DNA from: Aliivibrio sp. S3MY1
Lineage (GTDB): Bacteria; Pseudomonadota; Gammaproteobacteria; Enterobacterales; Vibrionaceae
NCBI RefSeq assembly: GCF_028765575.1
Contig: NZ_JARACO010000001.1
Location: 62,001 to 126,000, forward strand
Length of the DNA stretch: 64,000 bases
Direction of reading: 5' to 3'
Part shown: in pieces, positions 45,568 through 54,971 of the stretch
Numbering within the stretch: position 1 is the first letter of the stretch
How the letters are laid out: each line of letters opens with the position of its first letter
Program-made: the position numbers and the translations under genes
The notes under the pieces: model-generated
The model's input: only the letters and a program-made list of their open reading frames with translations
What the model was told of the DNA's origin: nothing
Databases searched by the model: none

Positions 45568-46690
45568 TTAGAACGCTTCATTTATTTGAAAGTAGACAGC
45601 TTGACTGTTTTTTCCTAAACCATAATCCAGCCGTACATTAACTCTTGGCTTGAAAGCAAACCGATAACCGATACCATAAGTGGGCAGCCATTGGCTATGA
45701 AGTAATTCTTGATGACTGTCAGCAACATTGCCACCACCAACCCATGCAACCATTCCATGCCGTAGATTAAACTGATGGCGAAGCTCCACTTGAGAAGACA
45801 ATTGGCTATTATCTCGATACTGCCCTGAGTAATAACCTCTCATTCGTTTATCACTGCCTAACGCTGACAGCGCAAACCAAGGAATATCACCTTGAACGTC
45901 TTGTGCATAGACTTCCCAAGCAAAAACCGTATCAGACGTCATTTTGTAGTATTGCCGATAGTTAAGCGTCACTTCATCAAAATCAAAATCTGAACCAAAT
46001 TCAGTACGATAGGCATTCCAGTTAATACTGAATAACATTCCTGCATAGGCGTTTAGTTCAAAATCACGACTGTCATATTCAACACTAACCGTCGCTGCAC
46101 TTAAAAAAGTATTTTCCAGATCTCTCGGTGTTAATACCTCAGTATCTGACGAAAGCTTACGATAACTCTCTATATCAGCACCAAAAAGAAAATAGGTATT
46201 AGGTAAAAATTGATACGCTACTTTTGGAGTAAAGCCTAAGATTTGTGCTTCAACGAGGGTCTTATTACTGTCAAATTCCGCAGCCTGTTTACCGATACCC
46301 AATAGTATTCAGGGGTATGACTTGCTTTTGCTTGAACCAATAAACGTAAATCATCATTTTCAAAATAAGTTCGGTTATTAACACCAATCCCATAAGATCC
46401 AGACGTTGACCCATAACCCGTAATACTAATAGTAGATAAGGGGGCGCTATCTGGAGTCTCCAATGGGGAATAAAGGCCAACAGCAGCAACACCGATACCA
46501 AAGCCTTGCTCAGGATTAGCAAAAGGCCCTGGAAGCACAGCCCAGTCAATCCCTTTACTGACATCAATATCTTCTGATGAGCCAAGCTCCTCTAAAAAAG
46601 TATCAACCCAGCTTTGTGCCCCTCTTTTGCAGAGAGTGAAAATGTGCAGCAGCTTAATAACACTGCTGTCGATGCGCTTAATAGCTTCAT
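45568..46690 (-). pseudogene. BamA/TamA-like outer-membrane barrel, frameshifted
   Basis: The start is ATG at 46690 with a signal peptide (MKLLSASTAVLLSCCTFSLSA). The frame is broken at about 46620, where GAGGGGCAC should read one G more to continue as AQSWVDTFLEELGSS. It is broken again at about 46302, where TATTGGGTATC lacks one G for YYWGIGKQAAEF. Between and after these the protein reads as a surface-antigen barrel: GIGVAAVGLYSP and AYQFLPNTYFLF, with a C-terminal Phe. Each break is one base short in a G run. Either sequencing errors or real mutations are possible. The barrel lacks POTRA domains. Confidence 0.75.
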
Positions 46691-46693
46691 GAT

Positions 46694-47569
46694 TTAAAAT
46701 CGCATATCAACGGTTAAGAAAAGGCTTTTACGATCACCAAAACCCGCTTCACCTAAAAGATATAAACGGTCATGGATCTTATATTGCATTCCTAATAATG
46801 GATTCCACGGTGTAACAAGGTGCTGTTCAACATGAAATCGACCATTGTCAATATATTTAGACAGTGCGCCTAAGCCTACATTATCTAAATTACCCGACAA
46901 TGATTGCTCTACATCTTGATACATTGCCCCTACCCACAAGCGTAGTGGTGCTCCTAAACGCGTAAAGTCATAACCAATTCGCGGAGAAATAACAATAGAG
47001 CTGATCGCACCATCAATGACATTTAAATCGGTTTTTGTATAACTCGCATCAACTAGAGTAAATACGTCTTTATAGCCACCAGCAAGAACAAAGCCTGCGC
47101 CATAGAGTGTGCCATTTAAGTCCAAACGAAATGATGTTCTACCTAATGGTAGATTTCCTTTTGGGCCTTTAAGACTTATTTTAATATCAGTTTCTGAATA
47201 ACCTTTAAGAGAACCAACAATGCCGTATAAATTTAAAAAGGGAAAAAGCCACATATCCCCTCGTAATGTCAGTACTTCACTCATTTGTGTGCCATTGCCA
47301 ACCGATTGTATATCGACAATATCACCGATCTGGTGAGGTGGATTCCAAGGAAATAAAGCAGGTATCGAACCATCAAACCCAATACTATCTACAGAGATAT
47401 CCTGAGTTTGTTTCATATAGCTAATATTTAATCCAAATGCTTCAGGTAAATCATAGCCTCGTGCTTCCGCTTCCTCTTTCCAAATGGGTAGCGTAAAAGA
47501 TTCAGCGAATAAAGAAGATGAGTAAGATAAAAATAGCAGGCAAAGTACAGAAAGTGCTCTTTGCGTCAT
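46694..47569 (-). CDS. Outer-membrane protein of unknown function
   Basis: The 291-aa protein has a signal peptide (MTQRALSVLCLLFLSYSSSLFAES) and alternating hydrophobic beta segments, ending in a Phe (FLTVDMRF), as do outer-membrane barrels. The central segments (VLTLRGDMWLFPFLNLYGIV, GTLYGAGFVLAGGY) look like strand pairs. The ATG at 47569 follows GGAGAA; the frame extends 23 more codons upstream without support. It ends three bases before the damaged barrel gene, so it is the first gene of the envelope operon. The family is not recognised. Confidence 0.75.
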   Translation of the reverse strand: MTQRALSVLCLLFLSYSSSLFAESFTLPIWKEEAEARGYDLPEAFGLNISYMKQTQDISVDSIGFDGSIPALFPWNPPHQIGDIVDIQSVGNGTQMSEVLTLRGDMWLFPFLNLYGIVGSLKGYSETDIKISLKGPKGNLPLGRTSFRLDLNGTLYGAGFVLAGGYKDVFTLVDASYTKTDLNVIDGAISSIVISPRIGYDFTRLGAPLRLWVGAMYQDVEQSLSGNLDNVGLGALSKYIDNGRFHVEQHLVTPWNPLLGMQYKIHDRLYLLGEAGFGDRKSLFLTVDMRF

Positions 47570-47875
47570 AAATTCTCCAGAACTGAAGGAAAACAACCCA
47601 AAAGTGGCTTCAGTTTTTTTCGGAATCATACGCCTCATATTTATAGTTTCAACTCAATTTTACACAGTTTTACAAACAGTTCGATATAGCCTGAATATAA
47701 GAATATTCACTTTAAATTTGACTTATCTCTCATTTTAACCGTTCTTGCAGTACAAATATTACTCAAATATGCATAAATAAAGAACAAAAAACAAGTATCA
47801 AATAAAAAAATACCCCGTAATTATCATGTAAATAATTACGGGGTATTTATACATTTATTCAAAATAACGACATGG
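47570..47875. other. Control region of the envelope operon and rhlE 3' flank
   Basis: The stretch carries the promoter region of the envelope operon (minus strand, upstream of 47569) and the terminator of rhlE (47804-47850). I saw no other motif. Confidence 0.5.
47804..47852. terminator. Terminator after rhlE
   Basis: AAATACCCCGTAATTAT / ATAATTACGGGGTATTT, a long perfect stem downstream of the rhlE stop codon. Confidence 0.85.
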
Positions 47876-49135
47876 CTATTTTTTAAACTTTCCGCGATTT
47901 GAATGAATTTTCATTTTTGCTTTCATTTTTCTTTTATCCGCAGAACGACCACGACTTTGACGTGAATGGTCTTCTTTTACTACTCGAGCATTTGGATCAG
48001 GTTCGTATCCTTTTAACCATTCTTGCGGTAAACGAGTGTCAAGCAGGCTTTCAATCGCTTGCAATAAATACTCTTCATTTGAACTCATTAATGAAATAGC
48101 TTTACCTGTGCATCCTGCTCGGCCAGTACGTCCGATACGGTGAACATAATCTTCGGCTTTGAATGGTAATTCATAGTTAATCACGCATTCTAATTGCTCG
48201 ATATCCAAACCACGAGCCGCAATATCCGTTGCAATTAACGCACGAACTTTACCTGTTTTAAACTCTTCTAGCGCACGTAAACGAGCACCTTGACTCTTGT
48301 CACCATTAATAGAGGCAGCTTTAATACCATCTTTTTTTAGCTCTTTAACTAACTCATCAGAGCCTTGTTTTGTTTTTGTAAACACAAGTACTTGTTGCCA
48401 GTTACGAGAACCAATCAAGTATGCTAATAGCTCACTTTTACGATGCTGATCGACAGGATAAACCATCTGTTCTACCGTATCAGCGGTACTGTTTGTTGGC
48501 GTAACTTGCACTTCTTTTGGTTTATGCAGCATATAGTAAGCGATTTCTCTGACTTTTTTGCTGAAGGTTGCTGAGAAAAATAGCGTTTGGTGCTCAGCAG
48601 GCATTTTGCGTAAGATCTTTTTAATGTCAGGAATAAAACCCATGTCTAGCATGCGGTCTGCTTCATCTAAGACTAAATAGCCCGCTTGGTTTAGCGTGAT
48701 GGTATTAATATGCAAAAGATCCAATAGTCGTCCAGGAGTCGCGACTAAAATATCAGCGCCACCGACTAAATTGTCTTTCTGAACATTAATGCTCGTGCCG
48801 CCATAAGCAACAACCACTTTAATGTCGGTGTCTTTGGTGTAACTAACCAAGCTATCGAATACTTGCTGCGCCAATTCACGTGTCGGCGTTAAGATTAAAC
48901 TACCAATAACTTTTGAGTTTTGAGTACGATGAATCGGATTTTCAATTAAACGTTGGATCAGCGGTAAACCAAAAGCGGCGGTTTTTCCTGTTCCGGTTTG
49001 CGCTCCGGCAAGTACATCATGTCCTTGTAATACGAGAGGAATCGCTTGTTCTTGAATTGGTGTTGCCTCTTTAAAACCCAATTCTGAAACAGTATTGAGT
49101 AACTGTTCCGTTAACCCTAATGACGCAAATGACAT
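47876..49135 (-). CDS. rhlE: DEAD-box RNA helicase, RhlE type
   Basis: A 419-aa RNA helicase with all core motifs: AQTGTGKTA, LTPTRELA, VLDEADRMLDMGF, FFSATF, ATDIAARGLDIEQL and HRIGRTGRAG. The start MSFASLGLTEQLLNTV and the short basic C-terminal tail (KRKMKAKMKIHSNRGKFKK) fit RhlE better than DeaD. It aids ribosome assembly in relatives. It stands alone, with a short leader. Confidence 0.9.
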   Translation of the reverse strand: MSFASLGLTEQLLNTVSELGFKEATPIQEQAIPLVLQGHDVLAGAQTGTGKTAAFGLPLIQRLIENPIHRTQNSKVIGSLILTPTRELAQQVFDSLVSYTKDTDIKVVVAYGGTSINVQKDNLVGGADILVATPGRLLDLLHINTITLNQAGYLVLDEADRMLDMGFIPDIKKILRKMPAEHQTLFFSATFSKKVREIAYYMLHKPKEVQVTPTNSTADTVEQMVYPVDQHRKSELLAYLIGSRNWQQVLVFTKTKQGSDELVKELKKDGIKAASINGDKSQGARLRALEEFKTGKVRALIATDIAARGLDIEQLECVINYELPFKAEDYVHRIGRTGRAGCTGKAISLMSSNEEYLLQAIESLLDTRLPQEWLKGYEPDPNARVVKEDHSRQSRGRSADKRKMKAKMKIHSNRGKFKK

Positions 49136-49599
49136 GATGAACCTTTAAATACGATAATTTTCGCCGATTGTAGCAAACCATTGTCATTATCCCTATTAGA
49201 AGTCATCATCATTTTAATTTTTTCTACGCCTTATTAAAGACAAAAAAGCCAGCAAGGCTATAGTTCAATGTGATTTGTAGCTTTAGCACATAAAGGACCC
49301 AAGCGGCCAACAATTAAAATAAAGATAAACACGTTTAAAACACAAGTAGATGAAATCGTTAACAAAAGATCGAATAGAAAATAAAATGTATATGAAAGCA
49401 CTTGATATACACACGATATATTTTGTTTAACAGATGTATCAACATGTTTTATTGATGTTTTTTTAGCTAATGAAATGAAAGCAAATTCGAACAAAACATA
49501 TAAAAACAAGAAGAATCGAGCAATAAAGGAACAAACAACCAATTTAAATACAATTAGGGGTTTACAAGAAAAGCCGTACCCCCTATTATACGCGGCATC
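49136..49599. other. Intergenic region before tRNA-Ser
   Basis: 464 bases. It holds the rhlE promoter on one side and the tRNA-Ser promoter on the other. A minus-strand frame (49258-49542) has no ATG start, no ribosome binding site, and hydrophobic low-complexity content, so I do not call it. A weak hairpin AGCC/GGCT with a T run lies at 49242-49259. Confidence 0.5.
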
Positions 49600-49690
49600 G
49601 GAGGGATGGCTGAGTGGTCGAAAGCACCGGTCTTGAAAACCGGCAACCGTTAATAGCGGTTCTAGGGTTCAAATCCCTATCCCTCCACCA
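49600..49690 (+). tRNA. tRNA-Ser (anticodon TGA)
   Basis: A 91-base tRNA with a long variable arm (as for Ser), anticodon TGA in the loop of CCGGTCTTGAAAACCGG, acceptor GGAGGGA/TCCCTCC, and encoded CCA. Confidence 0.97.
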
Positions 49691-49696
49691 CATTCT

Positions 49697-49728
49697 AAGC
49701 CCTAGCAGAAATGCTGGGGCTTTTTTGT
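49697..49728 (+). terminator. Terminator after tRNA-Ser
   Basis: AAGCCCTAGCA / TGCTGGGGCTT with a four-base loop and six T, seven bases after the tRNA. Confidence 0.85.
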
Positions 49729-49797
49729 ATCTGAAATCTAAATAATTCTAGTTATGAACTGAGGCAATGATTATCACCACCTCAGCTATGTCGCACT

Positions 49798-51063
49798 CTA
49801 TCCCTTAGATTTACCAATCATTGCAGCATCATGACCACTCAATGCTTGGTAAGGGCGTAAATCAAACAATGGCATAATGGAATAAATATGATCGAAGATA
49901 TCCGCTTGTACTCCTTCATAAAAAACCCAATCCGTATTGTTGGTAAACGCATAGATTTGTAATGGTAAACCCTCAGGGGTTGGTTCTAGCTGACGCACCA
50001 TGAACATCATATAAGAATGAATATCTTTATTAGTCCGTAAGTAAGCGGCTAAATAAGCGCGGAAAATACCTACGTTCGTCATTTGTCGAATGTTACCAGC
50101 CTGAGGAATATCATCTAATTCTTCATTAAATGTATTTATTTCTTTGGCTTTTTCAAATAAATACTCGCGTAAAATTCGAATACTCTTAAGTGATTCAATC
50201 TCTTCATCTGTCATAAAACGAATAGAGTTCACATCAATATTAACTGAACGCTTAATACGTCTACCGCCTGAATCAGACATTCCTTGCCAGTTAACAAAAG
50301 CATTTTGCACTAATGCATAAGCAGGCAGCATACTCACCGTATTATCAAAATTTCGTACTTTGACTGTCGTTAATGAAATCTCCTCAACGCTACCATTAGC
50401 CTTATAAGCATCCATTTCAATCCAATCATTTAAACTGATCATTTTATTAGCTGAAAGTTGAATACCAGCCACAAAACCTAAAATAGTATCTTTAAATACC
50501 AGCAGCACAAAACCCGTTGCAACCCCTAGCCCGCTCAAAAATATCACTGGTGATTCATTAGCAAGGATAGATATGGATACAACGATACCGATAAAGTAAG
50601 CAAATAACTTAATCAGCTGAACGAAGCTCTTAATTGGCATTCGACGGGTAATGCCTTTTGCTGTAGCCATATCATTAAGCGCATCAAGCAGTGCAAACAG
50701 CATGGAGATAAAAACAACTAAAATTGAAATACTTAATATTTTATCGGCTATCGTCGAAATAACAGTGTAATGACCAAGTGCAAGGGGAAAGAGTAAATTT
50801 AAAATTGTAATCGGTACTAGTAAGGTTAATTTTTCAAATACTTTATATTTTGTAAACCCTTCTAATAAAGGGATATTGGTCAGCTGAAGAACATTACTTA
50901 TCGTTCGAACAATAATATGACGAGTGATTAAATAACCAATAAGCGCAACGCCAATAACAACAAGCACAAAAATACCTGTCAGCTCTAACCCGTAAGGGTC
51001 ACTATTTATACCTAACGAGCTTAATTTTCCTGCAATATAGTTACGAATATGATGCTCTAACAC
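49798..51063 (-). CDS. MscS-family mechanosensitive channel, YbdG-like
   Basis: A 421-aa inner-membrane channel that resembles E. coli YbdG: SNVLQLTNIPLLEGFTKYKV, then about five membrane helices and the pore-like helix LSGLGVATGFVLLVFKDTILG, followed by the MscS beta domain (LNDWIEM, GSVEEISLTTVKVRNFDN). It probably releases solutes during osmotic downshock. The ATG is preceded by a weak site. It is transcribed toward tRNA-Ser. Confidence 0.88.
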   Translation of the reverse strand: MLEHHIRNYIAGKLSSLGINSDPYGLELTGIFVLVVIGVALIGYLITRHIIVRTISNVLQLTNIPLLEGFTKYKVFEKLTLLVPITILNLLFPLALGHYTVISTIADKILSISILVVFISMLFALLDALNDMATAKGITRRMPIKSFVQLIKLFAYFIGIVVSISILANESPVIFLSGLGVATGFVLLVFKDTILGFVAGIQLSANKMISLNDWIEMDAYKANGSVEEISLTTVKVRNFDNTVSMLPAYALVQNAFVNWQGMSDSGGRRIKRSVNIDVNSIRFMTDEEIESLKSIRILREYLFEKAKEINTFNEELDDIPQAGNIRQMTNVGIFRAYLAAYLRTNKDIHSYMMFMVRQLEPTPEGLPLQIYAFTNNTDWVFYEGVQADIFDHIYSIMPLFDLRPYQALSGHDAAMIGKSKG

Positions 51064-51206
51064 GTAGCCATCCTTAATTTCTTAGGTTATTTCAAAAATG
51101 ATAATAATTTTAGGCTTTTAGCTTGTTTCTACAAGTACTATTTTCAGTATAGATACTCTCAAGCCAAAAAATCTGAGATAAAAATATTAACCCACCAGAA
51201 GACCTC

Positions 51207-51338
51207 ATGATTTTTGGGTTTACTCATAAGTATCTTCCTAGTCGTGGTATGGTAATCTTGTGTGGATTGCTCTCTGTTACTATTGGTTTATACTTCTTTT
51301 CCTACTTGATAATCCTGAGTTTTCATTATCATGATTAG
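51207..51338 (+). CDS. Possible 43-aa membrane peptide
   Basis: A plus-strand ATG opens 43 codons (MIFGFTHKYLPSRGM...) with one clear hydrophobic helix (VILCGLLSVTIGLYFFSYLI), ending in HYHD. The ribosome binding site (AGAAGAC) is poor. It may be real or the remains of a longer membrane protein. No family is recognised. Confidence 0.3.
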   Translation: MIFGFTHKYLPSRGMVILCGLLSVTIGLYFFSYLIILSFHYHD

Positions 51339-51412
51339 GTATGTTTATTGGTCTACGAATGAAAAAACTGGTAAATAATTAATAATTTCCGATCAGTTAT
51401 TGACCGTAGTTT

Positions 51413-51448
51413 AAAAAATGCCACTTACCTTTAGATAAGTGGCATTTT
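51413..51448. terminator. Terminator of the metalloprotease gene
   Basis: AAAATGCCACTTA / TAAGTGGCATTTT with an eight-base loop, about 35 bases beyond the minus-strand stop. Confidence 0.85.
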
Positions 51449-51484
51449 CAATGATTATCTTTTAACTAAATAATTTAATTAAAA

Positions 51485-54400
51485 TTATAATTTATTCCAT
51501 GCGTCTTGCCAGAATACGCTCACTGCAGGCTCGTAGTTAGGATTTGAACACCAACCAGAGTTAGGCCATGGCTTACATTGGTATAATTGCTCATCTTTAC
51601 CCATTACGATGTCGCCTTCTTTATAGCTTGTTCCTGCTTGATAAAGTGGGTGCTCACCTGATGGTGGTGGCGTTGGTTCTGGATCTGGTGTTACAGGCTT
51701 ATCAACTGAACAACCGCTGTCTGAGACTTTTTTCCAAACGCCCCATTCACCTGTTGTGCCAGGTTCTTCACCTTTTGTCCACCACCCCGCTTGCCATACT
51801 GCGCCATTGTGAGAAACAAGATCACCAGCAACATACGTTCCGTTCATTGTCCATGCATCTTCACAATTTTCCACTTCTGCAACTACCGTGATGTTACGGA
51901 TAGCGGCCACGGTTTGACTCGCACTATCAATAACACGGTAAGTCAATGTGTAGATACCTGCAGTATGAACGTCTACGCTTCCTGATACTTGGATTTTAGA
52001 TGAAATATCACCATCTTCTGCATCGGTTGCTGACACACCTGACATTGGATCAAACGCTGTACCTGCATCAATCGTTAGATCATTAACGCCCGTAAATACT
52101 GGTTTTTCACTTTGTACATCAATCTGGCGAGTGACAACTGATTCACTGCCTGCATTATCATACGCTTTATAAGTTAAGGTATAACGACCCGCCGTATTGG
52201 TATCAACAACACCCTCAACGATGATCGATGATGTCACATCACCATCATAGTCATCGGTCGCTTTTACACCTGTTAATGGCTCAAACTCAGTACCTTGAGC
52301 AAGAACCACATTATCGGCACCGATAATCTCAGGTGCAAAACCTGCTTCAGTAGTAATAATACTTACTTTTAGTGGTGCTTTTGGCGCTGCCAGTTCAATG
52401 CTATCTAATGTTTCGTCATTACACACTACATTCGCTTGATATGGTTTTAATGCGGTTTCAACGTTAACGTGGAAGCGGTTCATCTTACCAGCCATTAAAC
52501 GACGGTTATGCAGATTATACGTTTTCACTCCCGCTTCTTGTGTCATCACTTCTAACTGACAAGAAGAAGGACTGAAGTTATCTTCATACACAGATCCATA
52601 CGCACCGTGCAGTGCAGGGTAAATGTAGCTTGGCAATGTGTTTTCAGGATCGTAGTAACCCACAAGTGTTGTTACCGCTACGCCTTGTTTCGATGGTGTT
52701 AGTTCGACTTTCTTATTTAGAACATCGTTTTCAATCTCAACCCATTCACCATTAGTGTATTGGTAGGCAAACTTACTGCCCGTTGGTAATGAAATCGTTG
52801 TGCCATTTAGGTGTAAATAAGCGGTCCATCCTGCCCACGATTCAACAACCGCGATCTTACCTTCAAAGGCAATATCGTTAGTCAGATGAATATCTCTTGC
52901 CCAGTGACCATTACCCATATTGAAATGGATTAGGTTGTACGTTGCATAAAGCTCTTGAAGCTTAGTATCTTCTGCTCCAAACTCATGCAATGAATCGGCA
53001 TCAGAGATAGTCGTTAACAGACGACCAAGATCATCATTCACACTATATGTCCATGGTGCCATGCTTTGTGTTTCATGATCCCATTTACTGTAGCCAGTTG
53101 ATGAATTTAGATCAAAGTTTGCTTTTGATTCCATCGCATCTTGGAACACACTTGATTCATAAGGCGCTAAAAGCGTGTATGCATTTTGCGCAGGATATAA
53201 TGGCCAACCACCAGACATGGTGCCCTTACCAAACATGTGACCTGCAAATGGTTCTGCACACCTACCTTCAGCACACATGCTTTGATTGTTAACTTCTCGT
53301 GTGAAGTTCGGTATGAATAGGTTCTTATTTGCATCCCATCCCCATGCAGAGTTACGCTCTGTTGAACGATTATGCACTGCACCGTTAAAGCCGCCTGGGT
53401 AGTGAGCGCCAACGCCAAATTCATGACCCACTTCATGGCTAAATTCGTTACCTGTTGAGTTAGCAACCGATGCAACACCCACGTAAGAACCTAACAATCC
53501 ATGGTTAATTAAACCACCAGAATACTTGCCCACAGACATATTTACCGTCACTTGAACAGCATGGTATGGATTATCAATATTCCAAGCGGCAGCACTACGC
53601 ACATTAGATGAGTTAACACCATAGTTTGCACTGTTAATGCCTGCAGACACTAGCTCACGAGCAACGCGGTAATGTGAATCACTGCCGTAATCATCCGCTT
53701 TACTTGGATCGTAATCTTGCAGTAAGCGGCCATCTGGTAGCATGATTTCAGGGAAGTGAATAGACTCATACGGGTTTACCGTGAGTTTACTTACTTGGAT
53801 ATTTTGGAAATATTGACGCTGTAATTCACGCTCTTTTGCGAATGAAAACGCATTGCGGGGCTCAGTTAATAAACCGATATCAACGGCATTGATAATAAAG
53901 TTAGTATTTGCACCAAGTTTAATATCCGTTAATAGGCCTTCTTGGCCTTCATTGGTAGAGAATGTTAAGGTTAAGCCCGGCTGCATAACTTCAGCAGGAA
54001 GTGCTACTGTGTACGCTTTATCGCTATAAGCAACCTTTTGGATGTCCATGTCGCCTTTACCATACCATTTGCCATCGACATTATGGTATGTCAGTGATGT
54101 TCCTTGGCTTAGCGTATCATTGCCAGTCGAGTATTGAATATATGAGTTGTAACCTGCGTGAGAAGAGAATGTCACCAATTTATCAGTAAATGCTTCCCCT
54201 TCAGGCAAGGTAAAGTGCTTCACCCAGTGATGATCTCTTAACTCAACATGAATAGTATCATGCTTGCTTAATAGCTCTCTAAAAGCAGGTTGACCTTCTT
54301 CATTTGCAATCAATGATATCTCATTGTAATGCGTAAGATGACGCTCAAATTGTTCTGGTTGAGTCGTATCTACCTCAAAATCCAGTTGGCTTGCAATTGC

Positions 54401-54751
54401 TGGTTGTTGTGTTGGTAATTGCATTACTGCTTGGTGTACAGTTTCACCTTGTGCATTTTTTGCAATAACCGTTATCGATTCATTCAATTCAACTTCATTC
54501 GCCAATGGTTCGAAAATAACCAATGTTTTACGTAATGATACTAAATGCGGGTGGCGATCATCTGGAATTTTATTCGTCGTTGGCAGTGTTAAACTCTGCG
54601 CTAAACTCACGCTACCAAGAAGGTTACCTTGTGTATCTGATCCAAGGTCTTTTTGATTGAAATAATTAATCTCGGTATTATTTTGAGCCGCAAACACAGA
54701 TCCACTCGTCAACACGGTAGAAATTAAGCAGGCAATATATGTTTTTTTCAT
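51485..54751 (-). CDS. Secreted M66-like metalloprotease with chitin-binding modules
   Basis: A 1088-aa exported enzyme with a signal peptide (about 1-21). The catalytic part has the zinc motif HEVGHEFGVGAHYPGG (about 440-455) and a candidate Met-turn GTMSGG (about 510), matching StcE/TagA mucinases of family M66. The usual third His is one residue later (HExxHxxGxxxH). Two Ig-like (DUF5011-type) modules lie at about 805-965. Two CBM5/12-like modules follow at about 970-1020 and 1045-1088, joined by a Pro-rich linker. It probably cleaves mucin-like glycoproteins while bound to chitin. I chose ATG at 54751; a TTG three codons upstream is less likely. Confidence 0.88.
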   Translation of the reverse strand: MKKTYIACLISTVLTSGSVFAAQNNTEINYFNQKDLGSDTQGNLLGSVSLAQSLTLPTTNKIPDDRHPHLVSLRKTLVIFEPLANEVELNESITVIAKNAQGETVHQAVMQLPTQQPAIASQLDFEVDTTQPEQFERHLTHYNEISLIANEEGQPAFRELLSKHDTIHVELRDHHWVKHFTLPEGEAFTDKLVTFSSHAGYNSYIQYSTGNDTLSQGTSLTYHNVDGKWYGKGDMDIQKVAYSDKAYTVALPAEVMQPGLTLTFSTNEGQEGLLTDIKLGANTNFIINAVDIGLLTEPRNAFSFAKERELQRQYFQNIQVSKLTVNPYESIHFPEIMLPDGRLLQDYDPSKADDYGSDSHYRVARELVSAGINSANYGVNSSNVRSAAAWNIDNPYHAVQVTVNMSVGKYSGGLINHGLLGSYVGVASVANSTGNEFSHEVGHEFGVGAHYPGGFNGAVHNRSTERNSAWGWDANKNLFIPNFTREVNNQSMCAEGRCAEPFAGHMFGKGTMSGGWPLYPAQNAYTLLAPYESSVFQDAMESKANFDLNSSTGYSKWDHETQSMAPWTYSVNDDLGRLLTTISDADSLHEFGAEDTKLQELYATYNLIHFNMGNGHWARDIHLTNDIAFEGKIAVVESWAGWTAYLHLNGTTISLPTGSKFAYQYTNGEWVEIENDVLNKKVELTPSKQGVAVTTLVGYYDPENTLPSYIYPALHGAYGSVYEDNFSPSSCQLEVMTQEAGVKTYNLHNRRLMAGKMNRFHVNVETALKPYQANVVCNDETLDSIELAAPKAPLKVSIITTEAGFAPEIIGADNVVLAQGTEFEPLTGVKATDDYDGDVTSSIIVEGVVDTNTAGRYTLTYKAYDNAGSESVVTRQIDVQSEKPVFTGVNDLTIDAGTAFDPMSGVSATDAEDGDISSKIQVSGSVDVHTAGIYTLTYRVIDSASQTVAAIRNITVVAEVENCEDAWTMNGTYVAGDLVSHNGAVWQAGWWTKGEEPGTTGEWGVWKKVSDSGCSVDKPVTPDPEPTPPPSGEHPLYQAGTSYKEGDIVMGKDEQLYQCKPWPNSGWCSNPNYEPAVSVFWQDAWNKL

Positions 54752-54883
54752 ACAGTCCAAACAGTTAAGTTAAATTCGGACGAAATATATTTCAGTTTAA
54801 ATTAATTGGTTATTTGCATGATTAAAAATTTGAACTAACACCACAAAATTACGCTTATTTATGTAGTAGTAAAAATACTCTAA

Positions 54884-54922
54884 ACAAAAAAAGCCTCTTG
54901 GGGGATCAAGAGGCTTTTGATT
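54884..54922. terminator. Terminator after the PTS IICB gene
   Basis: AAAAAAGCCTCTTG / CAAGAGGCTTTT with a six-base loop, downstream of the IICB stop codon on the minus strand. Confidence 0.85.
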
Positions 54923-54971
54923 AGGGATTTTTTATTCAAAAAAGATAGTTAATCTCTTCTGCTTTTTGTTA

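Larger units (their letters stand above)
51064..51484. other. Intergenic region with a possible small frame
   Basis: 421 bases. The first 140 are the leader/promoter of the mechanosensitive channel gene. A 43-codon plus-strand frame lies at 51207-51338 (separate entry). The terminator 51413-51448 is next to the metalloprotease end. Confidence 0.5.

Noticed and set aside
49258..49542. Minus-strand hydrophobic frame of 94 codons
   Set aside because: Only a TTG start, no ribosome binding site, no internal Met and a Phe/Leu/Ile-rich composition typical of AT-rich noncoding DNA.
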